Origin: Manduca sexta
Lineage: Eukaryota > Arthropoda > Insecta > Lepidoptera > Sphingidae
DNA length: 64,000 nucleotides
Direction of reading: 5' to 3'
Assembly (NCBI RefSeq): GCF_014839805.1
Contig: NC_051131.1
Span: 14,930,913 to 14,994,912, forward strand
Shown: positions 22,826 through 32,850 of the stretch, one piece after another
Layout: each line of letters starts with the position of its first letter
Numbering within the stretch: the first letter of the stretch is position 1
Notes under the pieces: generated by a model
Database searches by the model: none
Told to the model about the DNA's origin: nothing
Seen by the model: the letters and a program-made list of their open reading frames with translations, nothing else
Made by a program: the position numbers and the translations under genes

Positions 22826-25800
22826 ATGAATAAAAGAGAAAGTGATCTAGCGGATATAAAATCATTTATTGCGGAAACCGATAAAGAATTGACTTTACTT
22901 TTGCAAAGTCTCCAGTGGGACAGACAACACTTGTTGCAGGTTACTCTTTTCAAATTTTATTATACACCCATTCAGTATTTAGTTTAATATTAGTTGATTG
23001 ACCTTTTAGGCTGCATTGTTTTCCGATAAGCATGTGCTATAATATTCTTTTTATAACAGGGAAAGAATTCAGTTTATTTTATATAGGCAATAATTTCAGG
23101 GTAAACCTTTGGTTCAATGCAAATATGATCCAGGACACAGAATACCTGAGGAAATCAAAGAGAAACATGAGGAACAATGCTTTTATAAGAAAGAAGGTTA
23201 CAATGAGGATGAACTGCTTCCAGAGCCATTTGATTCCTCTGCAGACACATTAGTTAAACTAAGTAATTATAACACACTTTTAACTTTGTTACATTACATA
23301 AGTCTGAGAAAAGTCAACTTCTACACCTTTATATTGCAATCAAATCTTTTGTATAATGTGGAATGAAATTGCTGTACTTTTTAAGTTACTTTACTTTTAT
23401 TAACTTGTTAGTACTGTCAAGAGTTCATCAAGAACATTATGCTTACTAATCCCTAACGATGAAGAGTTTGTTTGTTTAAACTTTTAACACCTTTAAGTCA
23501 TATTTGGGACTTTCTGCTCAGTTTCAGAGATAAATGCGTGATGTTGTGTGTGTGTGTGTGCTTTCTTATTATTTCATTATATTGTAGAATACAGGTCACA
23601 TAACACCATCCAATTAGCTTACTGCTAAGAGGTAATGTATTGTGTTTATATTTCCAGGCAATGCTGAGATACATAAGATGTTATGTGAATCGACAATAGC
23701 CGATCAGTATTTAGGAAGAGGTATGTAGTAACTGCATTGTAATATATTGTATGTTATATGTGAACACACTGATTGATGGCATGTTTAATTTTTACAGTTA
23801 ATATTTACGTTACACGGGCCTGAAATGTGTCAGATTGTATCCTTTACAAGTTTTAGTAATATATTTTTTAAGTTAGTTTGAGTCAATGTGTTGAAACTGT
23901 TGGATAAAGCTTTTGTGGAATTAGTTTGTTTATAGTAGCTTTTTTATATTAGTTTGAGGCAATATCCAATTTATTTTTACTTTTGATGTCTCAGTCAATT
24001 TTACATTACTCAGTGTCTTATGCATGAGTAACACCACTTTCTAAATAATACCACTGCCAGTATTTTGTAGTATATAATAGAGCTGACAAGCAGTGGTTTG
24101 TAAGTTATTTAAAGTTTTCTAAGATATTACTACTTTTGATTGGTAGGCATGTTTTACTTGCTTTTCGCAAGGGATGTGGTCATAATTCAAATTGTTGTTT
24201 TATTAGAAAGTATATTCCATAATTACTTACTATGACTATGTCATTCAATTGATCGCATAGAACTACAAATGAATAACAAATGGGTTATATCCAATGTTGA
24301 TATATTTGAGTTTCCTTGACGCAAGGAGAGGGATGCAAGGGCGTGTTGCCGATGTCGCTGGGTCGGCTGCAGGCGACATACAGCCCGGCCGAGCGGCGCG
24401 TGATACACGACGCCGTCGTCGCCGCCGCGCCCGCCTGCCACGACCTCTCAGACTTGACTTTAATCAGGTTCATATTATAATTATACTGCCTACTTGCGAA
24501 AATTAGATGAAAATTTCTTCTGTTGTCAGTAGTTTGGGAGATCTGCGCTAATAAACAAACAAAGCGTTCTATTCCGCTGCCATTGAAAGTAACAGATTTT
24601 TTTATACGCGTTAATAAGTCTATAGCACATCTTTTTCAGAAGTTCTAAGCTATACCTCATTGATATCATCTAGTAATTGCCTTTTAAATATTCTAAAATT
24701 ATTTGTATACGTCACACTACGATTGTTTTAAAGTGGTAAAGAAGAGTCTGGCAAGACGTTCCGGATGACCAGGATGGAGATCCTGGCAGAGCTGCGCGAC
24801 ATGAAGCGCCGGCGCATTAAGTACCGCGTCGCTTCCAAGACGCGTAACTACTCAGACGTGCTGCGGGACGTTATTAGATCACAGGTAAATCAACCTGACG
24901 CTTGCTGGTTGACAGCTTGAGTGTCGTCCAAGGAGGTATAGCATCTCTTTCCAACAATACAACATTACTTATCATAAAAAGAATATTCCCCCATGTTTAG
25001 GCGACCTACTGCGTAAAAAATGACTTCTCTTTCTCTGTTGGTGATTAAGATAAGATGTAAAATATTAAATATGGTAAAATCTAATAATTAAAACACTAAA
25101 TAATATTACTTACTATAAGAAAAAAAAGACAATATCCGCTTTTACTTTGAGAACGAGTTACTTTTGTAAAATGATTTGAATATTGTTTTACTTTCCCAGA
25201 TGGAGTTGTACACGGGAGAGGAACCTCAGCCGATGCCAAATGTTATACGAGGCGAAGATCCACACGACAAAACACAAAAAAATGGAAAGAGGACAAAAGA
25301 AGTTAGAGTTCCAGACCAAAGAGAAAATGAAAGAAAAAATTGGATGACACGAAATCATAAGTATGGCGATCAAATGAGATACGAAGAGAGAAACAGAAAC
25401 GAGAATTCATTTGGAAGCGGAGTGTCGAGGCCCAATACTAGTAGAATATATGGACACCACAGGGACGGGAGATACAATACAGAATTTAGAGACTATGGGA
25501 ACTCATTTAGGGAAAGAGAGCCTATCACAAATGAGAGATATCGCCAAGAAAGGCAAAGAATACATGCTAGGTTACCATATAGTGGAAATTCATCTACAGG
25601 TGTTCAAAGAAAGTACAATGCGGTCGGGTATCGTTACGAAAATGAAGTTAGCAATAAAGGAAAATCGTCTAAAACATTAGAAGAAACACGACACAGTGCA
25701 CACAAAGATTATAAAAAAGAAAAAGAACAGAGATATGAAGATGTAATAACAGGTAGTGGGAATACATCTAGAGAAGGAGAAAGAAAGAGCCAGAGTACAA

Positions 25801-26108
25801 AAGAAGAACATCGATATGAAAGAGAATGGAAATACGATAGAGAATCTAGAGATACCGGGAATTCGTCTAAAGAAGATGATAAAAGTAAACACAGTACAAG
25901 CGAAACATATCTACATAAAAAAGAGAGAAAACACGAAAAGGAATCAAGAGATAAGAGGAAAGAGGGGAAATATGACAAAAATAAAAATTATGAGCCTGGG
26001 ATACACCATGATGGTAAAGATATAGAAGACAAACGCAATCGACGCGACAGTCGTGATGATCGGCCGCATAATGAAAAACGGAAGCGCGAATTTCAATTCT
26101 CATACTAA
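22826..26108 (+). CDS. SNRNP48: SNRNP48 (U11-48K), U11/U12 di-snRNP protein of the minor spliceosome (complete)
   Basis: Binds the U12-type 5' splice site with U11 snRNA during intron recognition. Exons: 22826-22939, 23100-23262, 23658-23720, 24326-24467, 24734-24884, 25200-26108; total 1,542 nt, 513 residues, all phases consistent. Evidence for identity: a CHHC zinc finger, Cys45-X5-His51-X9-His61-X3-Cys65, with exactly the spacing of the human U11-48K finger; LPMSLGRLQATYSPAERR aligned with the human LPVEVPLNHKRF region; and MEILAELRDMKRRRIKYR, nearly the human motif (YLEILAEVRDYKRRR). Residues 212-513 form a hydrophilic Arg/Glu/Lys/Ser-rich tail, so the protein is much longer than human (about 339). 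Exon 2 uses the acceptor at 23099, since the one at 23059 leads to a stop. Exon 4 uses AG at 24324-24325, the only nearby acceptor that keeps the conserved frame. Intron 3 contains a poison-exon module. Donors are not U12-type. Confidence 0.93.
23798..23836 (+). promoter_or_regulatory. Putative poison cassette exon in SNRNP48 intron 3
   Basis: A 39-nt segment preceded by a good U2-type 3' splice site (TTTAATTTTTACAG) and followed directly by GTATCCTTT. Entered in the phase left by exon 3 (phase 1), it reads to an in-frame TGA at 23821-23823, so inclusion would truncate the protein and expose the mRNA to nonsense-mediated decay. Its length is a multiple of three, so the stop, not a frameshift, would be the disabling feature. 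Skipping gives the conserved protein. Expression is not shown by sequence alone. Confidence 0.65.
23837..23845 (+). promoter_or_regulatory. U12-type 5' splice-site motif (USSE-like U11 binding site)
   Basis: GTATCCTTT is a perfect match to the U12-type 5' splice-site consensus (RTATCCTTT), located inside the U2-type intron 3 of the gene for the U11-48K protein. In established work on U11-48K and U11/U12-65K genes, tandem copies of this motif (USSE) bind U11 snRNP and activate an upstream 3' splice site. I see only one perfect copy here. Confidence 0.68.
24312..24330 (+). other. U12-like branch site and tandem acceptors before SNRNP48 exon 4
   Basis: TTCCTTGAC at 24312-24320 closely matches the U12 branch-site consensus (TTCCTTRAC). 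It is followed by two AG acceptors, ending at 24325 (reading-frame correct after exon 3) and 24330 (11 nt after the branch adenine at 24319, a typical U12 spacing). The conserved protein frame requires the first. Confidence 0.4.
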
Positions 26109-26832
26109 CGTATTATCATTGTCATAAAGTTGGAATTCGATAAACTGGTTGTTCTAATGATTAAAACAGCAGTAGTGCGCGTAGTAGCATACATAATATA
26201 TAATAATAGATCGCCTAGAACATTTTAGATGTTCTATGCCCGAACTTTAGGATGAAACCTAAAGAAATTTCAAGTCAAAATCGTTATGTAGAGATCGTAT
26301 TAACTTTGGTCTAATATAAATATGTACCTACCCACCTACCTGTGTAGTTTTCCTTTTATACTATAAGGTGACAATAATGTGTGTAAGAATACACACTTGA
26401 TTTTAAGAAATGAGAGGAGTGCGTTGTGTTTTGAATTTGTGGATCTACGCTCGGCAGTTCATTCGATTCCTATCCAAGCTATCGCTGCCTCTTTTCTGTC
26501 TTAATTATCACTTGCTTTATCGGTGAAGGAAATCATCGTGAGTAAACTTACATCTCTGAAAATTGTAGATACGAATTTCGTAGGTGTGCTAAATCTACCC
26601 GCATTAGGCCAGCTTAGTGGACATTCATAGCAATGAGACAATATACTACAGAGTTGGTATTATTATGCGTGAAAGAATAAAGCGACTTATAATGATGTCA
26701 AAATACTTCAGTCTTCTAACTATGTACCGGTAAGAATGAGCTAGGTGGTATTCTATTCTGCCGGAAACTTCGCAGTGAATGTTGTATAATGGTGTATGTA
26801 AATAATGTACATTTAAGTAAGAAGTCAATAAA
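26109..26832 (+). other. SNRNP48 3' UTR and candidate poly(A) signals
   Basis: AT-rich sequence after the TAA (26106-26108). Canonical AATAAA hexamers occur at 26676-26681 and 26827-26832. Which one is used cannot be told. The interval includes an old repeat copy. Confidence 0.5.
26450..26640 (+). repeat. Degenerate lepidopteran SINE/LINE-3'-like repeat
   Basis: Contains in order TTCATTCGATTCC, a CTGCCTCTTTTCTGTC block, TCGGTGAAGGAAATCATCGTGA and ATTAGGCCAGCTTAGTGGAC. I recognise these as diverged versions of blocks that recur together in lepidopteran dispersed repeats (GGTGAAGGAAAACATCGTGA and GGGCCAGCGTGGTGGAC types). Old and decayed. It lies within the likely 3' UTR of SNRNP48. Confidence 0.5.
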
Positions 26833-29310
26833 TATAAGGGACCATATTGTGTTTTAATATTTAAAAATCCGACTACGTAAAATAATGTCTGCATCTGAGT
26901 GAAACTAAAATGCCAGATTACTGTTGCAGATCTAAATATTTCCCTACACGAAACATACTCCTAGATAGTCTCTAAACTATCAAAATTAATTTCTTAGCGT
27001 CTAACCCCTGGCCTCCGCAATTTATTCCTGTGTAGTAATGCTCTGTCCATTGTCCGTAGACATGGTTAAACATGGATATATATGTACTTCGGTAGAATAT
27101 ACGTCAATGTGGTTAAAGCTCGCACAGCTAACCGTGTACATGAGTCGCGTGTGAACATACATAAGGGTGGGTGCATACATGTCAATCACAGGCTCGTCAC
27201 CATCTTACCACCTTATTCAAAAGTATTGCTTTCTAGACAGTTTGATATTGTGAATAATATATATTATCTGTAGCACTAACGGTTTTAAGTTTAGTTTGTC
27301 GAGCTTGTTTAAACATTTACTATCTAAATGTGTTTATGATTTAGAAACGAAATTGTCGCTATCTATTTTGAATAATTGCTTTTTTTTGTCAAAATATTTA
27401 CACGCGTACAGTTACTTGCAAAAGCTATTGACACATATTCCTAACAATGTGCCAAAAATCATCTATGAGTAACGAATATTTTCGCCTAAAACCCGGTTTT
27501 AATTTTTGACTATTTTGTAGTTTAGTGCGAGTATGGTGTGCCCCGGTATAAATGATGGTTCTACCGTCCGGAGCGTGTGTGACCAGCTCTAGTCGCTAAT
27601 CAGACCGTTGATGAAATGTAAACTAGAATGTGAGGTGACAGCGAGTGTTTCGCGTCATTTGATACATTACACGCGATACGAGGCGTCATGTGAGCAGGCG
27701 CAGGTACGGATACCATCATTGTTTCTAATGATGGACAATTTAAAAAAGCCTGGGTTAAATAGAAAATTTATGATAGCATTAAAAATAATTATATTCACAA
27801 AATTAACATAACAAGATCGTGTCTCTAAAGGGGTTTTAGTACACACCAGTCTTGTTAAACTGCTAGAGCCCCTTGTTATGACAATGGACAATACTCATAT
27901 CGAATACGAATATAATCCTAGATAACACACCCAATTTCCTAAACTTTGATTAGCCGAATACCAACTATTAAAAGAACATCAACGCTCACAAAGAAGAGCT
28001 CGTATTGTTAATCATCATTTAAATATTAACTTGTTTGCAAAATCATTTCTTTATTTTACTAGGACATTTTAAATCTCTGACGGTTTCAAATTGGTACAAT
28101 TCCAGAGAAACTCAGACGGTTGGTTCCTCTACATATAGAGGGCATGTGAAAAGCGCATCACGGCTCAGTAGCCGCGGTCGCGGTTCGACGCCGGCGTGCC
28201 CTTACGGACTAGCGCTGCTAATTACTGTTCCGTCTGTGGTTTGACTTAGCTCTACTTCACATTTAATAAACCATATATAATCATGGGGTTTGTTGATTTA
28301 TTTAATGTCATAAAAAATATATGCTCATGGCTTTTTCACCGGAGGGTTAGTCAGAACCGCAATTAATGCATCCGCACTGCGCGGAGAAATAGGAAAGACA
28401 GAAAGATAAACATTTATTCGACATATTTTTTCACAGACAGAAGGAGGCGTGCCTATTTCGATAACAAGTATAAATTTACCTTGATCAACCGGTGTGTTTT
28501 GTAATACAAAATCTACTTAGCAATAAGTAGGTGTTCGTTGCTGCCTGGCTTGGTATCGAAGCTAGAACCTCGGAATTCAAACTCGCGTTTTAAAAACCAA
28601 AATCGACTACCATTAGCATAATGGGGCGAACTTGAAGTGTCGGAACTTTATGTCCATGCTGCTTTTGTCGCCCCAAAATATACTAGAAATCTATATTTCC
28701 CATAAATTAATATGTCCTTCAAAAGAACACCTCTCGTTGCCCTATAGAATGAATTTTAGACGCTGCTCGTGTAAAGCCTGTTATCAGAATCAGGTCTTAT
28801 GGTACGTTATTCCGCAGAATAGGGTAATTAAAAACATACAATTGGCATGATTCAGAATATAAAGTGCAACGAACCAAGAATGATATACACATTAACACAT
28901 ATAGGTATCTAACGTGTATGTGTTCGCGATAAATCCACGCCACTTCTAATTTGTCATAATACATTTATTTTTGGTAAATTTGTGAAAAACAGTACCTACT
29001 ATTAAAAACAAAAATAAATATGAAAAACCTTTGCAGGCAGATGTCAGGTAATAATAAATTCAATTTCGCTGCTCATAAACCTAACAAAGCGAAGCGGAGA
29101 GGCTAACCAGCGCTTCTAATTACAAAGCCGTCCCAGGACAAAAAATAACTGACTAACCTTTTCAAACTAGAAGCGGCCACCCTTCTGGAAACCTATTGGT
29201 CTTGAGACTTAGACCCTGGCGACCACTCCTTCCCCCGACCTTCCTGATTAGCTCACCCTGAGCTTTAAACCTGCCCGATCATCCTTGTAATTACCTGTAT
29301 TTATAATTAG
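26833..29310. other. Gene-poor AT-rich sequence
   Basis: No supported coding exon on either strand. GC-richer islands occur at about 27530-27720 (with TATAAA at 27547-27552 and a GCGCAG/GTACGG donor-like site near 27703), 28090-28240 and 29080-29310. They could be regulatory elements or noncoding exons of a neighbouring gene, but nothing in them identifies a function. A short segment at about 28540-28590 resembles a decayed tRNA-SINE B-box region. Confidence 0.5.
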
Positions 29311-29520
29311 CTTTTGCCTGCGGATCCGATAGCGTCAAAAGTTTTTTCGGGAAAAATATTTTCCTGGTATAAATAGTAGCCTCTAGCACCCAGGAGTAAT
29401 ATAGCTTTCTATTAGTAAAAAGAAATCAAATTCTGTTTATTAGTTCCTGAGATTAGCGCTTTCAAACAAATAAGAAAATTCTTCAGCTTATATAATATTA
29501 ATATACTTGTAGACTATTAG
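29310..29520 (+). repeat. Dispersed repeat (AGTTCCTGAGATTAGCGC family), copy 1
   Basis: Runs from TAGCTTTTGCCTGCGG to the terminal block with AGTTCCTGAGATTAGCGC, TTCAAACAAATAAG and TTCTTCAGCTTATATAATATTA. The same terminal block recurs at about 38010-38075 in the same orientation and, reverse-complemented, at about 31725-31800. Probably a nonautonomous DNA transposon family common in Lepidoptera; the exact family is not named. Confidence 0.6.
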
Positions 29521-31724
29521 GGTAACAAAAGGGTGGCGTGATGCATGCCACAGGTCCCCGATTAGAGACTCGAGATGAAGAGGACCAAAAGCACAATATT
29601 TTTGTTAGTGTTTACATTTTTGCCGTAGAGCTTTTTGTGTATCGGGACCTAGATTGAAAAACCTTGCTTTATAACATGAAAATGTTAGGAGGGGCCCTAT
29701 TCAATGAATTTGCTACGAGCCTTTGGTTGGTATGTGGTGTAGTTACTCTACTGGATTAGACTCTTGGAGAGTCCATTTTTGCAGGTACTATCTTATTATT
29801 GACACTCAGGCTAACATTGACTTTATATAGATTACATAAAAATACATTATACAAAGCAGAGGTAAATCACGTATATTTGGAAGTTACGAACCGCGACGAA
29901 TGCCTGAAGCACCCATTAGTAGATACTATGCTCGCTTTACACAACGACTTATAATTATTACGCGCACAATCGCATCATTACTGCTCAAATATAGTGATAC
30001 TATTTTAGAAGATTTATTAAGTTATATATGACTTAAACGTGTCTAGGGACTTTTATGTCGAACAGAAATTTTGTAGATAATGTTTTGTGTGTGGAACGTG
30101 TACCTGTATCTAATGTCTGTATATATAATACTGTTTCAAGTATTAAATTTACAATTCATTTATATTGTTATTTACATAGATGTTGCTTTATTTATTAGTA
30201 TAGAAACTTAAATTGACAAAAATATTAACTTTCACTTAACTTTCTGAAGTCAAACAGATTATTTACATAATTAAAATAACAAAAAGTTTCGAAAGAGGAA
30301 TGGCGTCAATCGTACACTAACTACAAATATAATTGATTCCGGCAGTGATGGGAAGGAAGCCGATAAATACATGCAATGAGTTTTACTACAGGAAATCTAC
30401 AATTATTGCAAATACTAATAAGTCTACAGTTAACACTATTGATATTTTATTTAATGAAGAAAAAGTTAAATAAAAATGTAATTTTCTGTAAAATTAGATA
30501 GTTGTACCTATATTAAGATGTTTTGCCTAAATTATTTTTTTAATAATTAGATATTCATTTCTGAGGTGATGCAATTCTTCGCACAATACTTATTAGCATT
30601 TTTGACTGTAGATATAGGTGACAATTCCCCTCTCACTAGAGTTTATATTAGTTGCAAATCACAAGAACAAAGTAATGAATACCTACAAAAAGCTTTGTCT
30701 AACGATGGAGGGATCTGCTCATAGTAAAATACACTTACAACACATGGAGCTTTAGTATTAATTAAAACAAAGCCGGGAGACATTAAAACACGCCGTTCTC
30801 GCTTCGCTGCACATAAAAAAGAAGGCAAAATTAAAACTCGGCCTGTAATGAGAGAGTGATTTAGAATGGCACTAATTGTAGAAACCAGATACGGAATGGG
30901 CTCGCCAGAGCAATGGGGCTGTGACGAACGAGCTGCATACATTGTACCCTCAAACTATGCTCGTTTTCATTAAACAGAACGATAGCCGTTCTCTGCAATA
31001 ATTTTTCAATATAGGTAGGTACTGTTAATCCTAGTGGTGAAAGATGAAATTTCTCGCAACGGAATCCGACAGCATATAGGTACTAATATGCATAAATGCT
31101 GTCTGTAAATTGTTGTAATGATAATTAGAATCTACATGAAGGGAAGCCGGCAGGAAACAGGTTATATGGTCCCTTGGTCACTTGTCTTCTTATTGATTTA
31201 GCTGGGTAATAAGAGTGCTATATCCTGGCTAGGAAAATAAAATACCTCCGGTGGGAGCGTTACATGTTTTTTGTTTTTAAGTAAATGTTTTAAGTACAAG
31301 AAACAAGTTATTTGATGAAAACATGGTGATGTTATTTTTCATAGTCGATAGAATATATATGTCAACTTGAAAAACAAATAAAAAATCTAAATTAATTCCT
31401 AGCAGAACAAATTACCGTGATAAAACATAACGTATAAGCTAATCCATGAAATGGTCTAATTTGTTTCGGTCAACTTCTAACAAACATAAGAGATCAAATG
31501 TCGGAACTTAGATTTTGGATATAAGTTATATGGTGTGAGACATAGCATGTGCGATGTCCAATGCCAGAATTCGTAGATACTGAGATAAAACAACTAATAT
31601 TTCTATACCAGACACGGAGATGGGACCCAGCAACAAAGATAAAAAGCAGCATATATTGTAAATAATAAAGTCTTATATACAGACAAACTGCTATAAAAAT
31701 AGGTCAATATCTTCTCGTCTTATC
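29521..31724. other. Gene-poor AT-rich sequence
   Basis: No coding exon, RNA gene or intact mobile element recognised. A moderately GC-rich patch at about 30770-30960 stands out slightly from its surroundings but has no interpretable frame. Confidence 0.5.
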
Positions 31725-32850
31725 TATACTATTATATAAAGCTGAAGAGTTTGTTTGTTTGTTTGTTTGAACGCGCTAATCTCAGGAACTACCCGTCCAA
31801 ACTGAAAAATTCTTTTTGCGTTGGATAGCCCTTTGTTCGTGGAGTGCTATAGGCTATATATCATCACGCTATACCCAATAGGAGCGGAGCAGTAATGGCT
31901 AATCTCAGGAACTACCGGTCCAAACTGAAAAATTCTTTTTGCGTTGGATAGCCCTTTGTTCGTGGATTGCTATAGGCTACATATCATCACGCTATACCAA
32001 ATAGGAGCGGAGCAGTAATGGCTAATCTCAGGAACTACCGGTCCAAACTGAAAAATTATTTTTGCGTTGGATAGCCCTTTGTTTGTGGAGTGCTATAGGC
32101 TATATATCATCACGCTATATCCAATAGGAGCGGAGCAGTAATGGCTGATCTCAGGAACTACCGGTGCAAACTGAAAAATTCTTTTTGCGTTGGATAGCCC
32201 TTTGTTCGTGGAGTACTATAGGCTATATATCATCACGCTATACCCAATAGGAGCGGAGCAGTAATGGCTAATCTCAGGAACTACCGATTCGAACTGAAAA
32301 AATATTTTTGTGTTGAATAACCTTTGTTTGTGGAGTGCTCTAAGTTATATATCATCACGCTATGACCAATAGGAGCGGAGCAGTAATGGCTAATCTCAGG
32401 AACTACCAGTTTGAACTGAAAAATTCGTTTTGTGTTGGATAGCCCTTTATTTGTAGGGTGCTATAGGCTGTATATCATCACGCTATGACCAATAGGAGCG
32501 GAGCAGTAATGAAACATGTTGCAAATACGGGGACAATTTATTAGTTTTGAGAGCTTCCGTTGCGTGCGTTGCGTAAACGGTTAAAGTTATGCAACAATGA
32601 TGTATGACGGGATTGTTCCTCTTAAAAAGTTCTATAAAAATATATTATAAAACAAAGTCCTCCGCTGCATCCGTCTGCCTGAACGTCTTAAACTCAAAAA
32701 CTACCCAACGTATTAAGATGAAATTTGGTATGGAGACAGTTTGAAACCCTGGGAAGAACATAGGCTCCCGTGAAACTACTACTTTTATAATGGAAAACTT
32801 TAGCCTGAAAAACTTTACAACGCGGGCGGAGCCGCGAGCAAAAGCTATCC
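31725..32850 (-). mobile_element. Composite nonautonomous element carrying a minisatellite
   Basis: Left end is TATATAAAGCTGAAGAG, then a GTTT tract and GCGCTAATCTCAGGAAC, the reverse complement of the repeat end seen at 29440-29510. It then holds six tandem units (31776-32511), and beyond them a second family block with AACTACCCAACG (about 32700) and GCGGGCGGAGCCGCGAGC (about 32823-32840), typical of lepidopteran element ends. The boundary between the two parts is uncertain; it may be two adjacent elements. Confidence 0.5.
31776..32511. repeat. Minisatellite: six tandem 122-123-bp units
   Basis: Units start with CTAATCTCAGGAACTACC at 31776, 31899, 32022, 32145, 32268 and 32390; four are 123 bp and the last two 122 bp. 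Each ends with ATCATCACGCTAT, CCAATAGGAGCGGAGC and AGTAATGG. Units 1-4 are very similar; 5 and 6 are more diverged, suggesting expansion from the left. The core is part of the dispersed repeat in which the array is embedded. Confidence 0.95.

Noticed and set aside
23044..23099. Alternative acceptor for SNRNP48 exon 2 at 23059 (TTATAACAG)
   Set aside because: Reading from it in the phase of exon 1 meets a TAG before the zinc finger. The acceptor at 23099 gives the conserved frame.
22441..26108. Search for U12-type introns within GCN1 and SNRNP48 themselves
   Set aside because: All coding-intron donors read as ordinary GT sites (e.g. GTAAGT, GTGAGT, GTACGT). None has RTATCCTT at an exon edge except the poison-exon motif at 23837.
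28170..28215. Possible tRNA-like sequence with GGTTCGACGCC
   Set aside because: No acceptor stem or anticodon arm can be paired around it, and the B-box match is imperfect.
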